Shown in pieces: positions 1 to 6,746 of a DNA stretch of 30,235 nucleotides. Position 1 is the first letter of the stretch, and the number at the start of each line of letters is the position of its first letter. A program made the translations under genes and the position numbers. Below the pieces are notes generated by a model, which saw only the letters and a list, made by a program, of their open reading frames with translations, had not been told where the DNA came from and made no database searches. This DNA comes from Parcubacteria group bacterium GW2011_GWC1_41_7. GTDB taxonomy: Bacteria; Patescibacteriota; Minisyncoccia; UBA6257; HR35. The stretch covers positions 1 to 30,235 of the forward strand of contig LCBW01000007.1 of NCBI GenBank assembly GCA_000997465.1, read 5' to 3'.

Positions 1-59
1 TGGACCAGATCGAGACGGAGATCGAGCAGGCCCTTACGGCCAAGGAGGCAACGTCATGA
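1..59 (+). CDS. C-terminal end of an unidentified GC-rich gene (partial)
   Basis: Only the last 18 codons are inside the window, in the frame beginning at base 3: an acidic, Glu/Gln-rich tail (DQIETEIEQALTAKEATS) closed by TGA at 57-59. The stop overlaps the next start as ATGA, so the two genes are probably translationally coupled. The AAGGAGG ribosome binding site of the next gene lies inside this tail (42-48). Base composition is high in G+C, like the following gene and unlike most of the window. The tail looks helical, but nothing in it identifies a family. Confidence 0.6.
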   Translation, partial: DQIETEIEQALTAKEATS

Positions 60-763
60 CCTCGGACGGCGTGATGCGTGCTCCCCTTGCGGATTTGCTG
101 CAGCTGCGGCCGCAGGAGTTCCGCGGGGAGATGACCCAATCCGCCCTGGTGCGGATCTTCCAGGCGTGCGATGCGCTCTGGTTGCATTCGGGCGATCCGG
201 AACACCCACACGCGGAGCTGACAAGCGGCAAGTGTAGTAATGGGTTCGTTGACACCCTCAGGGTGCTGACGCACACCAATCTCTGCACGCTGTTTGCGCA
301 GTTCCTGCTGCGCGAGGTGTACCGGAACTACGATGGCCTGATCGGCTGGTCTATTGGATCGGACCACGCCGGTGCGGCACTCTCGCACGAAGTGGGGCGG
401 CTCATCGGCTGCAGGCACGACTTCACGGAGAAGGGTCCGGACAAGACCCAACTCTGGAAGCGGTTCACCATTGAACCCGACGAGGTTGTGCTACAGGTAG
501 AGGAGCTGGTTACCACGACCGGCACCCTTAAAGCGGTGCGCGAGGGCATCCGAACGGGCAACGCGCATCCGGTGCAGTTTGCGTCGGTGGTTGCGACGCT
601 GGTTCATCGCTCTCAAGAGTACGAACTCGAAGGAGCCCCGATCGTGCACCTGGTGCACTTGGACATTGAGGTATGGGATCCGGACAAGTGTCCGCTCTGC
701 GCCGCCGGCTCCAAGCGTCTGCGGCCGAAGCAGAACTGGACCGAACTCACTGCTCATGGCTAG
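56..763 (+). CDS. Orotate phosphoribosyltransferase-like (type I PRTase) protein
   Basis: A 235-residue phosphoribosyltransferase-fold protein. A segment near residues 53-66 (HAELTSGKCSNGFVD) resembles the N-terminal substrate segment of OPRT, residues 96-109 (GWSIGSDHAGAALS) the PPi-loop region, and residues 145-158 (VLQVEELVTTTGTL) the PRPP-binding loop. The acidic pair of that loop is Glu-Glu rather than the usual Asp-Asp or Glu-Asp. OPRT makes orotidine monophosphate from orotate and PRPP in pyrimidine synthesis; whether this copy keeps that substrate cannot be told. It carries an extra C-terminal CPLC pair (212-215) that could bind metal. ATG at 56 follows AAGGAGG (42-48) and overlaps the upstream stop. 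The gene is GC-rich, unlike its right-hand neighbours, and ends in a hairpin terminator. The family call is good; the exact function is uncertain. Confidence 0.7.
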   Translation: MTSDGVMRAPLADLLQLRPQEFRGEMTQSALVRIFQACDALWLHSGDPEHPHAELTSGKCSNGFVDTLRVLTHTNLCTLFAQFLLREVYRNYDGLIGWSIGSDHAGAALSHEVGRLIGCRHDFTEKGPDKTQLWKRFTIEPDEVVLQVEELVTTTGTLKAVREGIRTGNAHPVQFASVVATLVHRSQEYELEGAPIVHLVHLDIEVWDPDKCPLCAAGSKRLRPKQNWTELTAHG

Positions 764-810
764 AGCAGGAATCCTGATAACCAGGGCAGGGAAATGACTC
801 CGTTCCTAAA

Positions 811-862
811 GCGCATCGCGTTTGCGTTGCGCGCGGCGTGTCGTAAGATATGCCGCGTTTTT
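811..862 (+). terminator. Hairpin terminator after the PRTase-like gene
   Basis: A first hairpin (GCGCATCGC / GCGTTGCGC, about 811-833) is followed by CGCGGC (832-837) pairing with GCCGCG (852-857) and TTTTT. The closing GCCGCG-plus-T-run matches the 3' end of the palindromic elements that follow other GC-rich genes in this window. Confidence 0.6.
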
Positions 863-878
863 ATTTGTAAAAAGAAGA

Positions 879-884
879 TATAAT
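879..884 (+). promoter_or_regulatory. -10 box before the small NPFE protein gene
   Basis: TATAAT lies 23 nt before the ATG at 908, just after the preceding terminator. No good -35 box is visible, and there is no Shine-Dalgarno sequence before the start. Confidence 0.45.
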
Positions 885-907
885 AAGAATAGATAGGTTA
901 CATACTT

Positions 908-1135
908 ATGAATCCATCTTTTAAAAAAAAGATTTTCTCGTTTCTTCTTATTTTTTTTATTTTGATAATTACAGGATTTTTTGTTTTGTACTCAATAAAT
1001 TTTTTTACTCCGCCGCGCCAGGAAAAAAGTACATGGGAAAATATTCCTTCCAATCCTTTGGAAAAAATTCCAGATATCAATCCCATTCAAAAAAGCAACC
1101 CCTTTGAAGGCGTCAAAACAAACCCATTTGAATAA
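908..1135 (+). CDS. Small membrane-anchored protein with NPFE-type tail
   Basis: A 75-residue protein. Residues 6-32 are a Lys-flanked, Phe/Ile-rich segment that is a signal anchor or uncleaved signal peptide. The rest is a short Pro/Asn-rich tail with repeated NP motifs (NPLEK, NPIQK, NPFE, TNPFE). Small proteins with such NPF(E/K) tails recur in Parcubacteria in my recollection, but I know of no function. The stop is 5 nt before the next gene, so the two are probably co-transcribed. The tail would lie outside the membrane and could be an interaction motif; that is inference. Confidence 0.7.
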   Translation: MNPSFKKKIFSFLLIFFILIITGFFVLYSINFFTPPRQEKSTWENIPSNPLEKIPDINPIQKSNPFEGVKTNPFE

Positions 1136-1140
1136 TCATC

Positions 1141-2667
1141 ATGCGTAATAAAATTATTTTTTTCGGAGCATTTTTTCTCTTTTCAACATTCTTTTTTTCT
1201 TTACCAATAGTTCATCAAGCCCTCGCACAGGCACAAAAGCAATCCGCAGTAGATACTCTTGTATATCCTATTGCAGAGCTTGGACAATGCCAAAGCAAGG
1301 GAGCATGTAAAACATATTGTGACAAACCCGAAAATAGCGAGGCATGTTTAAATTTTGCCGAAAAAAACAAATTGATGAGCGCGGAAGAAACGGCAAAAGC
1401 GCGCGCTTTTGCCAAAGTAGGGAAAAAAGGTCCCGGAGGATGCACTGATGGCAATTCATGCGAAGCGTATTGCGACGATGTGTTTCATATCGAAGAGTGT
1501 GTTGCCTTTGCCGAAAAAACTGGAATGATGAGTAAGTCAGAATTAGAAGAAGCAAAAAAAGTGAATCAAGCGTTAAAAAATGGAGCACAGCTTCCCGGAA
1601 ATTGTCGTAATAAAAAGCAATGCGACAGTTATTGTGAAAGCCCAGATCATATGGAAGAATGTATTGCTTTCGGGCAAAAAACAGGAATGATGTCAGCAGA
1701 AGATCAAAGAGATGCTGAAAAAGTCTTACAAGCGATTCGCAAGGGCGTGAAGCCGCCACCTTGCCGCGGCAAGCAGCAGTGTGATGCATATTGTCAAGAA
1801 CCCGATCATTTTGATTCCTGTGTTTCTTTTGCAGAGGCTGCTGGATTTATGACACCGCAAGATGCTGAAATGGCTCGTAAAACCGGAGGAAAAGGTCCGG
1901 GGGGATGCCGTGGCAAAGAATGCGAAGGATTTTGCGACAACCCAAATAATCAGCAGATATGCGTTGAATTTGCCGTAGAGCATGGATTGCTTTCTCAGGA
2001 ACAAATGCAGCAAATGGAACAAGGAAAACAACAAGTGCAGGAAGCCTTACGTAGCGCACCGCCGGAAGTTCTTCAGTGTATTAAAAATGCTGTGGGAAGC
2101 GACAAAGTGGAAAAACTTCAGCAAGGAATTTTGTCACCAGATCGTGCCATGAGTGAGCCCATGAAAAAATGTTTTGAACAGCAAGTACCTCGCAGAGAAA
2201 GTGAACAAGGTCAATTTCAATCGGAAAGACAAGGAGATCAAAGTTCAAATTTTACGGGTCCTGGTGGGTGCCGCAATGAACAAGAGTGTAAGGATTTTTG
2301 TATTAAAAATCCGACAGCGTGCTCACAATTTCGACCCGAAACTCCTCTTATGCAAGTTCCGCATATGGAGCTGGAGCAAAGAACTAAAATGAATGGACCT
2401 ATTCAAAATGGAGAAATGAGGGGCGAGTTTCGTGAAGAAATGATGCAGCAACAAATACAACCTTCACAGGGAGAATTTCAACAGATGTATAACCAAGAGC
2501 AAGAGGGGGCAGGGGAGCGTATACAGCAAATAATGCCGCCGGCAGATATGATACAACAGATCCCTCAAGAAATAAGGGGAAGCGAGCCAGGATCATACAA
2601 GGCAAAATCTACATCTATTGGAGCGATTTTAAAATTACTTCTTTCAAACGTATTGTTAGTCAGGTAA
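1141..2667 (+). CDS. Secreted Cys-rich repeat protein
   Basis: A 508-residue exported protein. Residues 1-30 form a signal peptide (MRNKII, then a Phe-rich core ending ALAQA). About six copies follow of a roughly 40-residue unit: GPGGC-x(4-6)-C-x2-(Y/F)C, then about eight residues, then C-x2-FA and GxMS. Each unit has four cysteines, which suggests two disulfides or a metal site. The first repeat begins near residue 48 and the last, shortened one is near residue 376. Between and after the repeats the chain is rich in Gln, Glu and Met, with several QQ and EQ runs, and it ends in a short hydrophobic stretch (KLLLSNVLL). Its position upstream of a copper/thiol operon may be meaningful: Cys and Met richness would fit metal binding, but this is inference. 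The stop at 2665-2667 precedes a strong promoter, so the copper operon is separate. Confidence 0.7.
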   Translation: MRNKIIFFGAFFLFSTFFFSLPIVHQALAQAQKQSAVDTLVYPIAELGQCQSKGACKTYCDKPENSEACLNFAEKNKLMSAEETAKARAFAKVGKKGPGGCTDGNSCEAYCDDVFHIEECVAFAEKTGMMSKSELEEAKKVNQALKNGAQLPGNCRNKKQCDSYCESPDHMEECIAFGQKTGMMSAEDQRDAEKVLQAIRKGVKPPPCRGKQQCDAYCQEPDHFDSCVSFAEAAGFMTPQDAEMARKTGGKGPGGCRGKECEGFCDNPNNQQICVEFAVEHGLLSQEQMQQMEQGKQQVQEALRSAPPEVLQCIKNAVGSDKVEKLQQGILSPDRAMSEPMKKCFEQQVPRRESEQGQFQSERQGDQSSNFTGPGGCRNEQECKDFCIKNPTACSQFRPETPLMQVPHMELEQRTKMNGPIQNGEMRGEFREEMMQQQIQPSQGEFQQMYNQEQEGAGERIQQIMPPADMIQQIPQEIRGSEPGSYKAKSTSIGAILKLLLSNVLLVR

Positions 2668-2683
2668 GTGCCGCATAAGAAAG

Positions 2684-2712
2684 TTGACTTTATTTCCCTT
2701 TTCGAATATAAT
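2684..2712 (+). promoter_or_regulatory. Sigma-70-type promoter of the copper operon
   Basis: TTGACT (2684-2689), a 17-nt spacer and TATAAT (2707-2712): a near-consensus housekeeping promoter, one of the best in the window. It points at csoR, with an implied start near 2719 and a leader of about 220 nt. Confidence 0.75.
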
Positions 2713-2730
2713 ACCTATACCTAAGGTAAT
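2713..2730 (+). promoter_or_regulatory. Candidate CsoR operator
   Basis: TACCTAAGGTA (2718-2728) is an 11-bp perfect palindrome lying over the expected transcription start, and ACCTATACCT repeats the left half. Known CsoR operators are palindromes of the TACCC...GGGTA kind, and the repressor gene is the first in this operon, so autoregulation by copper is plausible. The assignment is inference. Confidence 0.45.
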
Positions 2731-2913
2731 GGTTCATACGTTCTTTTCGAGAACCTGCGGCTCTATGAAATAGTGCCGCCTCGTCTCTCGCACTTGCAAC
2801 CCCTTCGGGGACCAAATAAACATCGCGGGCGCAATGATTTAATAATCATTGCTTGCGGCTTATGATTACAACACCGCATCCGAGGCGTTCTCTTAAAGAA
2901 TATATTCATCCAT
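2729..2913 (+). ncRNA. Structured RNA candidate, copy 1 (csoR leader)
   Basis: Nested pairings: ATGG (2729-2732) with CCAT (2910-2913); TTCTTT-n2-GAGAAC (2741-2754) with GTTCTC-n2-AAAGAA (2887-2900). Inside are a hairpin GCGGC-t-CTAT-gaa-ATAG-t-GCCGC, the helix CCTCG with CGAGG (2881-2885), a CCCC-ttc-GGGG hairpin followed by ACCAA, and a hairpin GCAATGATT-taat-AATCATTGC. The same plan recurs at 10051-10193 and 27151-27293. Here it sits between the operon promoter and the csoR ATG, so it would be the mRNA leader. No open reading frame is seen in it. Confidence 0.55.
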
Positions 2914-2937
2914 AATACTGAATTTAACTATTTAACA

Positions 2938-3213
2938 ATGATTCATAAAAACAAAGATAAAATCATTATTGGATTGAAAAAGGCCCAAAGTTTGATTGGA
3001 AAAATTCAAGAAATGGTCGAACAAAATCAATATTGTGTTGACGTTATGCAGCAGAATTTAGCTGCGGTTGGACTTTTAAAGTCCGTACATAAACAGCTTA
3101 TGGAGGATCATATTAATAGCTGTTTTGCAGACGGCATGAAGTCAAACAATCAAAAACAAAAAAATCAACTCATTGAAGAGATGATTCAGGTTTCAAATTT
3201 ATATAATCGATAG
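2938..3213 (+). CDS. csoR: CsoR-type copper-sensing repressor
   Basis: A 91-residue protein of the CsoR/RcnR (DUF156) family, all-helical with no classical DNA-binding motif. The Cu(I) ligand set is present as Cys33, His58 and Cys62; the 25- and 4-residue spacing equals the Cys36-His61-Cys65 set of the founding CsoR. The family binds an operator without copper and releases it on binding Cu(I), so this gene probably controls itself and the genes through to the P-type ATPase. It is preceded by a strong promoter, a palindrome and a long structured leader. No Shine-Dalgarno sequence precedes the ATG. The next gene starts 12 nt downstream. Confidence 0.85.
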   Translation: MIHKNKDKIIIGLKKAQSLIGKIQEMVEQNQYCVDVMQQNLAAVGLLKSVHKQLMEDHINSCFADGMKSNNQKQKNQLIEEMIQVSNLYNR

Positions 3214-3225
3214 ATAAGAAGAACA

Positions 3226-3729
3226 ATGAATAAATCAATTCTTATAGCACTTATTATTATTATTGTATTGGGGTATATCGCATTTTCCCGTGTCAATCGT
3301 TCCAAAGGAGATATTTCAGGAGATACACCAACACAAACAGTTTCGCAAGGACAATTTTCTATTAATCGGGAGGCAATTGATTTAGGGAACATGAAGGTCA
3401 CAGACGAAAAAACAGCAGAGTTTATGTTGACCAACATCGGGTCATCAGCGCTTACTGTTTCGCGCTTTGAAACTAGTTGCGACTGCACATTTGGAAAAAT
3501 AATCATTGCCTCAACTACCTCCCCGGAATTTAATATGCGCATGCATGTTCGGCCGGAAGTATTTGCGTGGAAAGCAGATATTGAACCGGGACAGCAAGTA
3601 AAAATACTAGTAACCTATAAGCCGTCCATTATGCCGGTGTATGGAAAAGTAGAGCGGGCGCTTCGTTTCCAAACTTCAGATCCTGTAAAACCGACCGTAG
3701 AACTTAAGGTAACCGCAACCGTACAATAA
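3226..3729 (+). CDS. DUF1573 domain protein, membrane-anchored
   Basis: A 167-residue protein. The N-terminal hydrophobic segment (residues 4-20) is a signal anchor. From about residue 45 it matches the DUF1573 immunoglobulin-like fold: the pattern xxDLGxMKVTDEKTAEFMLTN, then SCDC (Cys85, Cys87), then the PG-x-V-x-ILVTYKP region and a final strand with TSDP. The function of DUF1573 is not established. Outside the membrane, next to a CcdA-like protein and copper genes, the SCDC pair could be a redox or copper ligand site (inference). It sits inside the copper operon, 3 nt before the next gene. Confidence 0.75.
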   Translation: MNKSILIALIIIIVLGYIAFSRVNRSKGDISGDTPTQTVSQGQFSINREAIDLGNMKVTDEKTAEFMLTNIGSSALTVSRFETSCDCTFGKIIIASTTSPEFNMRMHVRPEVFAWKADIEPGQQVKILVTYKPSIMPVYGKVERALRFQTSDPVKPTVELKVTATVQ

Positions 3730-3732
3730 CCC

Positions 3733-4653
3733 ATGGAGATGGCCATGCTTTATACAACTTCGCTGGTTGTGGCGTTCATTAGCGGAGTGATTGCACTTTT
3801 TGCCCCCTGCTGTATTTCCTTTATGTTGCCATCATATTTGGGAAATATTCTACAGCAACGATTTAAGGTGGTTATCGGGACATTATTTTTTGCCGCGGGC
3901 ATTGCGACTGTTATGCTTCCGGTAGCACTCGGGTTTCGACTTTTAGTAAATGTGTTTAATGAATACCACACGCAAACCTATGTGATTGCGGGGCTCATTA
4001 TGATTGCAACGGGAATATTATTTTTGAAGCAATTTAAGTTGCCGATGATGAAAGTAAAAACCGATATGCGTAAGGTCACCTATGGATCGCTTTATACATT
4101 AGGAATTTCATCAGGGCTTGCATCATCATGTTGCGCACCGGTATTGATGGCGGCGCTTACTTTAACTGCAATTTCTCCGACCACCTTCCAGGCATTTTTA
4201 GTAGGGATAGCTTATGTGATGGGAATTGTAGCGCCATTATTCTTGGGTGCCATTTTTATCAAAAGCAATTATCTAGGAAAGGTGCGCGCATGGCTTGGAA
4301 AAAAAATAGGGCCGTATCATGTTGGCGATCTCATCGGGGCGGTCATGATGATTGGATTCGGTATCGCAGTCATCTATTTGGCGCTCACCGGACAAGTGAT
4401 TATGCCAGAGCAGGGCCAAGTATTTGGACAAAAGGTAAGTCTATTTGCGGCGCAACTTAATAAAGTATTTTCAAGATCAAAAATATACGATATTGCAACC
4501 ATTGGAGTTGTTATGGTGATTATTGCGTGGTTAGTAAGGGCCGCACAAGCAGAATTAAAGCAAGAAAATACAGACGAAAATGAATCAAGTTCCCCGACAA
4601 AGCTCGGAGCAAGTCAATCAGACGAACCCGAAAAAAAACATAGCTGCCATTAA
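3733..4653 (+). CDS. CcdA/DsbD-type membrane thiol-electron carrier
   Basis: A 306-residue polytopic membrane protein with two homologous halves, as in CcdA and the DsbD core. Each half carries a cysteine pair in its first helix: APCCISFMLP (Cys26, Cys27) and ASSCCAPVLM (Cys133, Cys134). CcdA proteins pass reducing power from cytoplasmic thioredoxin to outside thiol proteins. The usual single Cys per half is replaced by CC in both halves, which may reflect metal handling. The hydrophilic tail ends in KKHSCH, a possible metal-binding end. Start choice is open: ATGs at 3733, 3742 and 3745 are all possible, all before the first helix. Its last 74 nt overlap the next gene if that gene starts at its first ATG. 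Confidence 0.75.
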   Translation: MEMAMLYTTSLVVAFISGVIALFAPCCISFMLPSYLGNILQQRFKVVIGTLFFAAGIATVMLPVALGFRLLVNVFNEYHTQTYVIAGLIMIATGILFLKQFKLPMMKVKTDMRKVTYGSLYTLGISSGLASSCCAPVLMAALTLTAISPTTFQAFLVGIAYVMGIVAPLFLGAIFIKSNYLGKVRAWLGKKIGPYHVGDLIGAVMMIGFGIAVIYLALTGQVIMPEQGQVFGQKVSLFAAQLNKVFSRSKIYDIATIGVVMVIIAWLVRAAQAELKQENTDENESSSPTKLGASQSDEPEKKHSCH

Positions 4654-5539
4654 GAGTAAGATAATTGCTTCGGCAATACTTATTGTATTGGTGGCATGGA
4701 TTGGAGTTGTAAAAATTAATATTACGCAGGAGCAAAAAAATACGAATTCAGTTATAGGGATAAAAGGGCAAGCAATTGATATTATTGGATCAGTACTTGC
4801 TGGGAATGTGTATCAAGTAAAAAATACATCAGGAAATAAAATAGTATGGGAAAATAGCGCGGCCGATTTGATTGAAAATGGAACTATTGATGGGCAAAAA
4901 TTTTTTCAATTGTATAAAAACAGAGGGATTGTTTTAAATCAAAGCATATTTCAAAAAGAATCAACAACCCCAATTATTTTTTCAGTAAAAAACTCAAGTG
5001 AAACGCTTAATACGCTTTGGGCGCTTGGACTTGCGCAAGAAAGCCCAATACTTTCACAAGGACCCATGATGGATCCAAGATATGGCGGAGCAGATCGTTT
5101 TGCGTCAACCGGAGGATGGACACTTTCAGTGGGGTCTGCAATGAACCATTACGGGAAACATAGTATGCTCAGTGTAACATCAGAGCAACAGGAGCAGGTG
5201 CTTCGTGTTGCGCAACATATTTATCGTCCGTGTTGTGATAATCCTACATCATTCCCAGATTGCAATCATGGAATGGCGATGCTCGGGCTTTTGGAAATAT
5301 TGGCGAAAAGCGGCGTCACAGATCAGCAGATGTACGATGCAGCGCTCGCCGCAAATGTTTCGTGGTTTCCGGATAATTATGCAACCATTGGTATGTATCT
5401 GCAAAGTCACCCCCAAGAAGCAGCTCAACTGACATCAAAAGACATTTTAGGAGCGCAATTTTCAAGTTCGTCGGGATTTGTGCAAATCGCACAACAGGTT
5501 CAAGATAAGCCGCAAGGCGGCTCATACTGCGGCGCTTAA
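4580..5539 (+). CDS. Membrane-anchored protein with CC...PDCNHGMAM motif
   Basis: A 319-residue protein. Residues 25-46 form a membrane anchor and the rest is outside. The notable region is residues 216-234: RPCC (Cys218, Cys219), FPDC (Cys228), H230, M232 and M234, a dense set of soft-metal ligands. A lone Cys317 lies three residues from the end. I recall similar CC-NPTSFPDCNHG segments in uncharacterised proteins beside ccdA and copper genes, but no established function. The frame starts at ATG 4580, inside the CcdA gene; no other ATG comes before residue 163, so either the overlap is real or a non-ATG start near 4649 is used. It is the fourth gene of the copper operon. A copper-binding or thiol-redox role is inferred. 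Confidence 0.6.
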   Translation: MNQVPRQSSEQVNQTNPKKNIAAIKSKIIASAILIVLVAWIGVVKINITQEQKNTNSVIGIKGQAIDIIGSVLAGNVYQVKNTSGNKIVWENSAADLIENGTIDGQKFFQLYKNRGIVLNQSIFQKESTTPIIFSVKNSSETLNTLWALGLAQESPILSQGPMMDPRYGGADRFASTGGWTLSVGSAMNHYGKHSMLSVTSEQQEQVLRVAQHIYRPCCDNPTSFPDCNHGMAMLGLLEILAKSGVTDQQMYDAALAANVSWFPDNYATIGMYLQSHPQEAAQLTSKDILGAQFSSSSGFVQIAQQVQDKPQGGSYCGA

Positions 5540-5544
5540 AAAAA

Positions 5545-5961
5545 ATGAAGAAAGCTTTTTTCTGGGGAATTTTTGCAAGCGCAGCGCTCATACTTTTTTA
5601 TGCAATTGTTGTTGAAAATATTTCAGGAAAAAGTTTTTTGATAAACCAATGGAAAACGTATGGTGTATTTTTAAGCGCGCTTTCAATTGGATTTGGCATC
5701 CAGATTAGCTTGTTTGTGCTGATTAAACAAAAACACAGAGCAATGAGCGCGCGGGCCGTTACTACAACAGGGACAACATCAACTGCGGCAATGATTTCCT
5801 GTTGTACTCATTATTTCGTGAATGTGTTGCCGGTAATTGGCGCAACCGGGGTTGCAACATTTGTTGCACAGTATCAAATCCAATTTTTTTGGGTCGGTAT
5901 TTTTTTAAATGCCTTTGGTATCATATATCTATGGAGACAGCTAAAGAAAACAACAAAGTAG
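5545..5961 (+). CDS. Small polytopic membrane protein with CCTH motif
   Basis: A 138-residue membrane protein with about four helices (6-24, 38-60, 84-107, 111-130). The third begins MISCCTHYFVNVLPVIG, with Cys86, Cys87 and His89 facing the membrane start. The pattern CC-x-H-x(4)-VLPxxG is one I associate with small membrane proteins in archaeal and CPR metal-resistance loci; the function is not known. Its CC pair echoes those of the CcdA-like protein and of the upstream gene, so the three may form one relay or metal path (inference). It starts 5 nt after the previous stop and its end overlaps the next gene. Confidence 0.65.
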   Translation: MKKAFFWGIFASAALILFYAIVVENISGKSFLINQWKTYGVFLSALSIGFGIQISLFVLIKQKHRAMSARAVTTTGTTSTAAMISCCTHYFVNVLPVIGATGVATFVAQYQIQFFWVGIFLNAFGIIYLWRQLKKTTK

Positions 5962-6473
5962 AAAAAGAAGAACATTCTTCTCATGGAGATCACATGTCTC
6001 ATGGTTCGCATATGTGGCATATGCTTTTGTATTGCATATTAATGGTGATCGCATTTTTGGGTGCATCGCGTTTAGGCGGCAATAAACTGGTGCCTGAAAA
6101 TATACAAAAAAATACCCCAGTGCCCCTTCTTGATTTAAAACGCGAAAGTCAAGGAGAAAACGGTGTTCTTATTACGGTTATTCCACAGCAGGATTTTTCA
6201 AAATCTGACTTGTGGAAATTTGAGGTAGATCTTACCACGCACAGCGGAGATTTAGATGCCAATTTAAAGCAAGAGAGCACGCTCTCTGACGACCGAGGAA
6301 CCGTTTTGCAACCTATTACATGGGAAGGTGATCCGCCCGGCGGACATCATCGAAAAGGAATTTTAACATTTCAAAGCATTCCAAATGCGCAGTCACTGAC
6401 ATTAAGTCTCGTAACAAATAGGGGAGGTATCTCACAATATGTGCGATGGGATTTCCCTTTGCAAAACAAATGA
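5931..6473 (+). CDS. His/Met-rich membrane-anchored protein with HHRKG domain
   Basis: The frame is open from 5802, but ATG 5931 is chosen because the first part would only repeat the end of the previous gene out of frame. That gives 180 residues. The cytoplasmic start holds six His and four Met within about 14 residues (HSSHGDHMSHGSHMWHM), a typical Cu-binding style. A helix (about 31-46) is followed by an outside beta-rich domain with VDLTTHSGDLDAN and WEGDPPGGHHRKG. I recall this domain as a conserved unknown that recurs near copper genes. It overlaps the gene before by 31 nt and the gene after by ATGA, so translational coupling is likely. Confidence 0.65.
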   Translation: METAKENNKVEKEEHSSHGDHMSHGSHMWHMLLYCILMVIAFLGASRLGGNKLVPENIQKNTPVPLLDLKRESQGENGVLITVIPQQDFSKSDLWKFEVDLTTHSGDLDANLKQESTLSDDRGTVLQPITWEGDPPGGHHRKGILTFQSIPNAQSLTLSLVTNRGGISQYVRWDFPLQNK

Positions 6474-6736
6474 TCATATCGCCGAAAGCCGCGGCAAAAG
6501 CCGGGGCATACACTGCTGGTATTGCATATATATTTTGTGCGCTTGTCGTTTTAATGGCGCCGCAAGTCGCCATGACGCTTACGGAGTGGCTTATGCATAT
6601 TGTCAACGTCGATGTCCTTTTGCAAAATATTCAAATGACCACAATCGGATTTATTGCTGGGCTTGTGCAGGTAATGATATACACCTATGTCGCTTTTTGG
6701 ATATTTGCAGTAATATACAATAAAGGAACAAAATAA
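6470..6736 (+). CDS. DUF5676-like small membrane protein
   Basis: An 88-residue protein with two long helices (about 10-33 and 52-82) and a short charged start (MIISPKAAAKAGAYTAG). Pattern and size resemble the DUF5676 family of small membrane proteins often found beside copper P-type ATPases. ATG 6470 is preferred because it forms an ATGA overlap with the upstream stop; the in-frame ATG at 6446 would need a longer overlap. It ends 10 nt before the ATPase gene. The role is unknown; an accessory role to metal export is inferred from position. Confidence 0.6.
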   Translation: MIISPKAAAKAGAYTAGIAYIFCALVVLMAPQVAMTLTEWLMHIVNVDVLLQNIQMTTIGFIAGLVQVMIYTYVAFWIFAVIYNKGTK

Positions 6737-6746
6737 AAAAATAAAA

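Noticed and set aside
1268..2059. Long minus-strand reading frames opposite the Cys-rich repeat protein
   Set aside because: They mirror the repeats of the plus-strand gene, lack start signals and show no recognisable domain.
2174..2392. Plus-strand frame inside the Cys-rich repeat gene
   Set aside because: It is a shadow of the real frame; the Cys repeats and signal peptide are in the other frame.
5802..5930. Longer start for the His/Met-rich protein gene
   Set aside because: This part lies wholly inside the upstream gene in another frame and has no signal or family features. ATG 5931, directly before the His-rich part, is more likely.
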